A DNA stretch of 64,000 bases from positions 568,224 to 632,223 of the forward strand of contig CANMWG010000002.1 of assembly GCA_947501555.1 (NCBI GenBank). Reading direction: 5' to 3'. The notes under the pieces were generated by a model. That model was not told the origin of the DNA, ran no database searches, and saw only the letters and a program-made list of their open reading frames with translations. The translations under genes were made by a program, and so were the position numbers. Numbering within the stretch: the first letter of the stretch is position 1; each line of letters opens with the position of its first letter. This DNA is from an uncultured Paracoccaceae bacterium (lineage in GTDB: Bacteria > Pseudomonadota > Alphaproteobacteria > Rhodobacterales > Rhodobacteraceae). Below are positions 62,590-64,000 of the stretch, one piece after another.

Positions 62590-63705
62590 CTAATCCAAAG
62601 GCCGGATCGCATTCTCCAACGACGTCAAAGACGTCGCACCAATTTGCGCAAGCGTGATGTGCGTTTCATCGCAGAGAACCTTCCACAGCGTGTTCAGACC
62701 TTCTTCACCGCCAGCCGCGATGGCAAATTGCAATATGCGGCCAAGAAATGTGAAATTTGCGCCCAGCGCGTAGGCCTTCGTGACGTCTTCGCCGCTGCGC
62801 AGACCTGTGTCGAAGAAAAGTGGCATGTCGGGGCCGACAGCCGTCCGGATTTCAGGAAGTACCTGAATTGGCGAAGGGGCGCTTTCGAGTTGGCGTGCCC
62901 CGTGACTTGATACTTGGATTGCATCCACGCCCACAGCCTTAAGCCTTGCGGCATCATCACCGTCGAGTACGCCTTTGACGACCAATTTGCCAGGCCACAT
63001 TTCGCGCAAGCGGGCCAATGTGTCCCAATCGGCCCTTGCGCGACTTTCGGTTCTGTCAAAGGCGTAGCCGTCTAAATCGAAGTTGGCCATCTGCGGCTTG
63101 CCCGCAAATAATGATGCCAAAGACCATCGTGGATGCATTGCAAAATCGATGAATTGGCGCGGGCCGATTTTGAAAGGCATGGTGAACCCATGTCGCAGCT
63201 CGCGTGGACGGCGGCCCACTTCGGCCACGTCGACCGTCAGCACAATGGTTTCGTAGCCAGCTGCCTTTGCCCTTTCGACCAGTTTGAAAGTTCCCGTGCC
63301 ATCGCCACTAAAATAAAGCTGAAACCACGCGTTCCCTTCGGCCTCTTCGATCAAAGGCTCCATCGCGGTCGAGGCGACGGTCGACACGCCCAATGGTACG
63401 TTTTCCCGCGCGGCCAGTCGCGCAAGCATCATGTCGGCACCCGGCCCTGCCAGATTGCACATGCCCATCGGGCTGATACCGAACGGGACCTTCGTTGGCT
63501 TCCCCCACAAGGGAACCGACAAAGACCTGTCGTGCACGTCACGCAGTATCCGTGGCCGTAGCTGTAATCCATCAAAGGCCGCACGATTACGCGCGGCCCC
63601 TGTTTCGGCACCAGCAGCGCCGTCAATATAGTCAAAGACCATCCAGGGAAGACGTTTGCGCGCCATTCGGCGGGCATCTTCGCTGGAATGGATCCTTGGC
63701 GCCAT
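62590..63705 (-). CDS. FMN-dependent alpha-hydroxy-acid oxidoreductase (LldD-like)
   Basis: A 371-residue TIM-barrel flavoprotein. The N-terminal SSEDARRMARKRLPWMVFDY and GAAGAETGAARNRAAF are typical. PFGISPMGMCNL contacts FMN, LTVDV and KGVLDGDDA (FMN-phosphate side Lys) follow, and VSSHGARQLE holds the catalytic His with the Arg next but one. DTGLRSGEDVTKAYALGANF binds the FMN phosphate. It oxidises a 2-hydroxy acid to the 2-oxo acid. It directly follows a thiamine-diphosphate enzyme gene that would decarboxylate such a product. Confidence 0.92.
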   Translation of the reverse strand: MAPRIHSSEDARRMARKRLPWMVFDYIDGAAGAETGAARNRAAFDGLQLRPRILRDVHDRSLSVPLWGKPTKVPFGISPMGMCNLAGPGADMMLARLAARENVPLGVSTVASTAMEPLIEEAEGNAWFQLYFSGDGTGTFKLVERAKAAGYETIVLTVDVAEVGRRPRELRHGFTMPFKIGPRQFIDFAMHPRWSLASLFAGKPQMANFDLDGYAFDRTESRARADWDTLARLREMWPGKLVVKGVLDGDDAARLKAVGVDAIQVSSHGARQLESAPSPIQVLPEIRTAVGPDMPLFFDTGLRSGEDVTKAYALGANFTFLGRILQFAIAAGGEEGLNTLWKVLCDETHITLAQIGATSLTSLENAIRPLD

Positions 63706-64000
63706 TTAGCTGGCGACGGCCGTCATGAAGCGGTCCCGGATCACAACCGGATCTTTTGTGATCACCGGCAGTTTGATGTTCCCGCTGTCGCATTTACAGA
63801 CGATGATGGTCATCTTCTTGCTGTCGATGGCCGTTTGCAGAACCTTGCCGGTGTCTACGTCCTGACACACCACCACGTTTTCACAGCCACAGGCGGTGGC
63901 GACGTTCTCAAGTTTTGTCTTTTTACCGGCGTAGGTCGGCTGGTCGCCCGTGGACCCGTAAGACCCGTTGTCGATGATCAACAGAATGTAATTGTCAGCG
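63706..64000 (-). CDS. Thiamine-diphosphate enzyme, C-terminal part (sulfopyruvate decarboxylase beta-like)
   Basis: The frame is open to the right edge, so only about 98 C-terminal residues are seen. The motif IIDNGSYGSTGDQPTYAGKK is the Asn-Gly part of the ThDP-Mg site with the following STG-Q-T, as in sulfopyruvate and phosphonopyruvate decarboxylase beta chains. A C-terminal Cys-rich stretch (CGCENVVVCQ, IIVCKCDSGN) ends it. It stops one base before the FMN oxidoreductase start, so the two are co-transcribed. A sulfolactate-to-sulfoacetaldehyde route is plausible but unproven. Confidence 0.75.
   Translation of the reverse strand, partial: ADNYILLIIDNGSYGSTGDQPTYAGKKTKLENVATACGCENVVVCQDVDTGKVLQTAIDSKKMTIIVCKCDSGNIKLPVITKDPVVIRDRFMTAVAS

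Overview
The window looks like chromosomal DNA of a marine Rhodobacterales bacterium of the Roseobacter group. This is inferred from gene content and protein style, not from a marker-gene search: truB and rpsO close together, a monomeric NADP isocitrate dehydrogenase, a Flp/Tad-type pilin, many LivHMGF-type importers, Cox-type molybdenum hydroxylase genes and a sulfopyruvate-decarboxylase-like gene at the edge. I see no rRNA, tRNA, CRISPR array or prophage. One decayed IS30-type element is present.

Layout. 1-9.3 kb: a WYL regulator fragment, a glutathione S-transferase with a histidine phosphatase, an RmlC-like cupin that has lost its catalytic histidine, a 403-bp tandem triplication of a small secreted protein gene, recQ, a beta-lactamase-fold lipoprotein, and a two-gene DUF2975/XRE unit. 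9.6-12.5 kb: truB, a DUF1643 gene, an RTX protein and rpsO. The usual truB-rpsO-pnp order is interrupted, and the IS30 remnant follows where pnp would be expected. 13.8-16.5 kb: Flp pilin, lytic transglycosylase and a CpaC-N-like secreted protein. 16.5-22.5 kb: icd and a 1145-residue beta-helix/G8 protein. 22.7-28.6 kb: a plus-strand operon for a BMP-type (nucleoside/base) importer ending in a cytosine-deaminase-like amidohydrolase. 28.7-31.3 kb: a glycosyltransferase and an FAH-family enzyme.

31.4-56.2 kb is the most remarkable part: about 25 kb with every gene on the minus strand. In transcription order it encodes a periplasmic binding protein, a degenerate iron-ADH-like protein, an aldehyde dehydrogenase and an AraC regulator. 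Then follow 18 almost contiguous genes: LivH, LivM, LivG, a LivF fused to a Tm-1-like (UPF0261) domain, a PEP-hydrolase-like TIM barrel, a 1053-residue SPFH/flotillin protein with 49 gapless 11-residue repeats, two SRPBCC proteins flanking a secreted NTF2-like protein, a three-part molybdenum hydroxylase whose large subunit is split in two, MoxR and VWA chaperone-like proteins, an amidohydrolase, a metallo-beta-lactamase-fold lactonase, and an SMP-30/isochorismatase fusion. The layout suggests import of one small organic compound, hydroxylation by the molybdenum enzyme, and opening by several hydrolases. The substrate cannot be read from the sequence.

56.3-64 kb: a small membrane protein, a second complete LivHMGF plus binding protein operon, a coiled-coil membrane protein, an FMN-dependent alpha-hydroxy-acid oxidoreductase, and the C-terminal end of a thiamine-diphosphate enzyme resembling the sulfopyruvate decarboxylase beta subunit.
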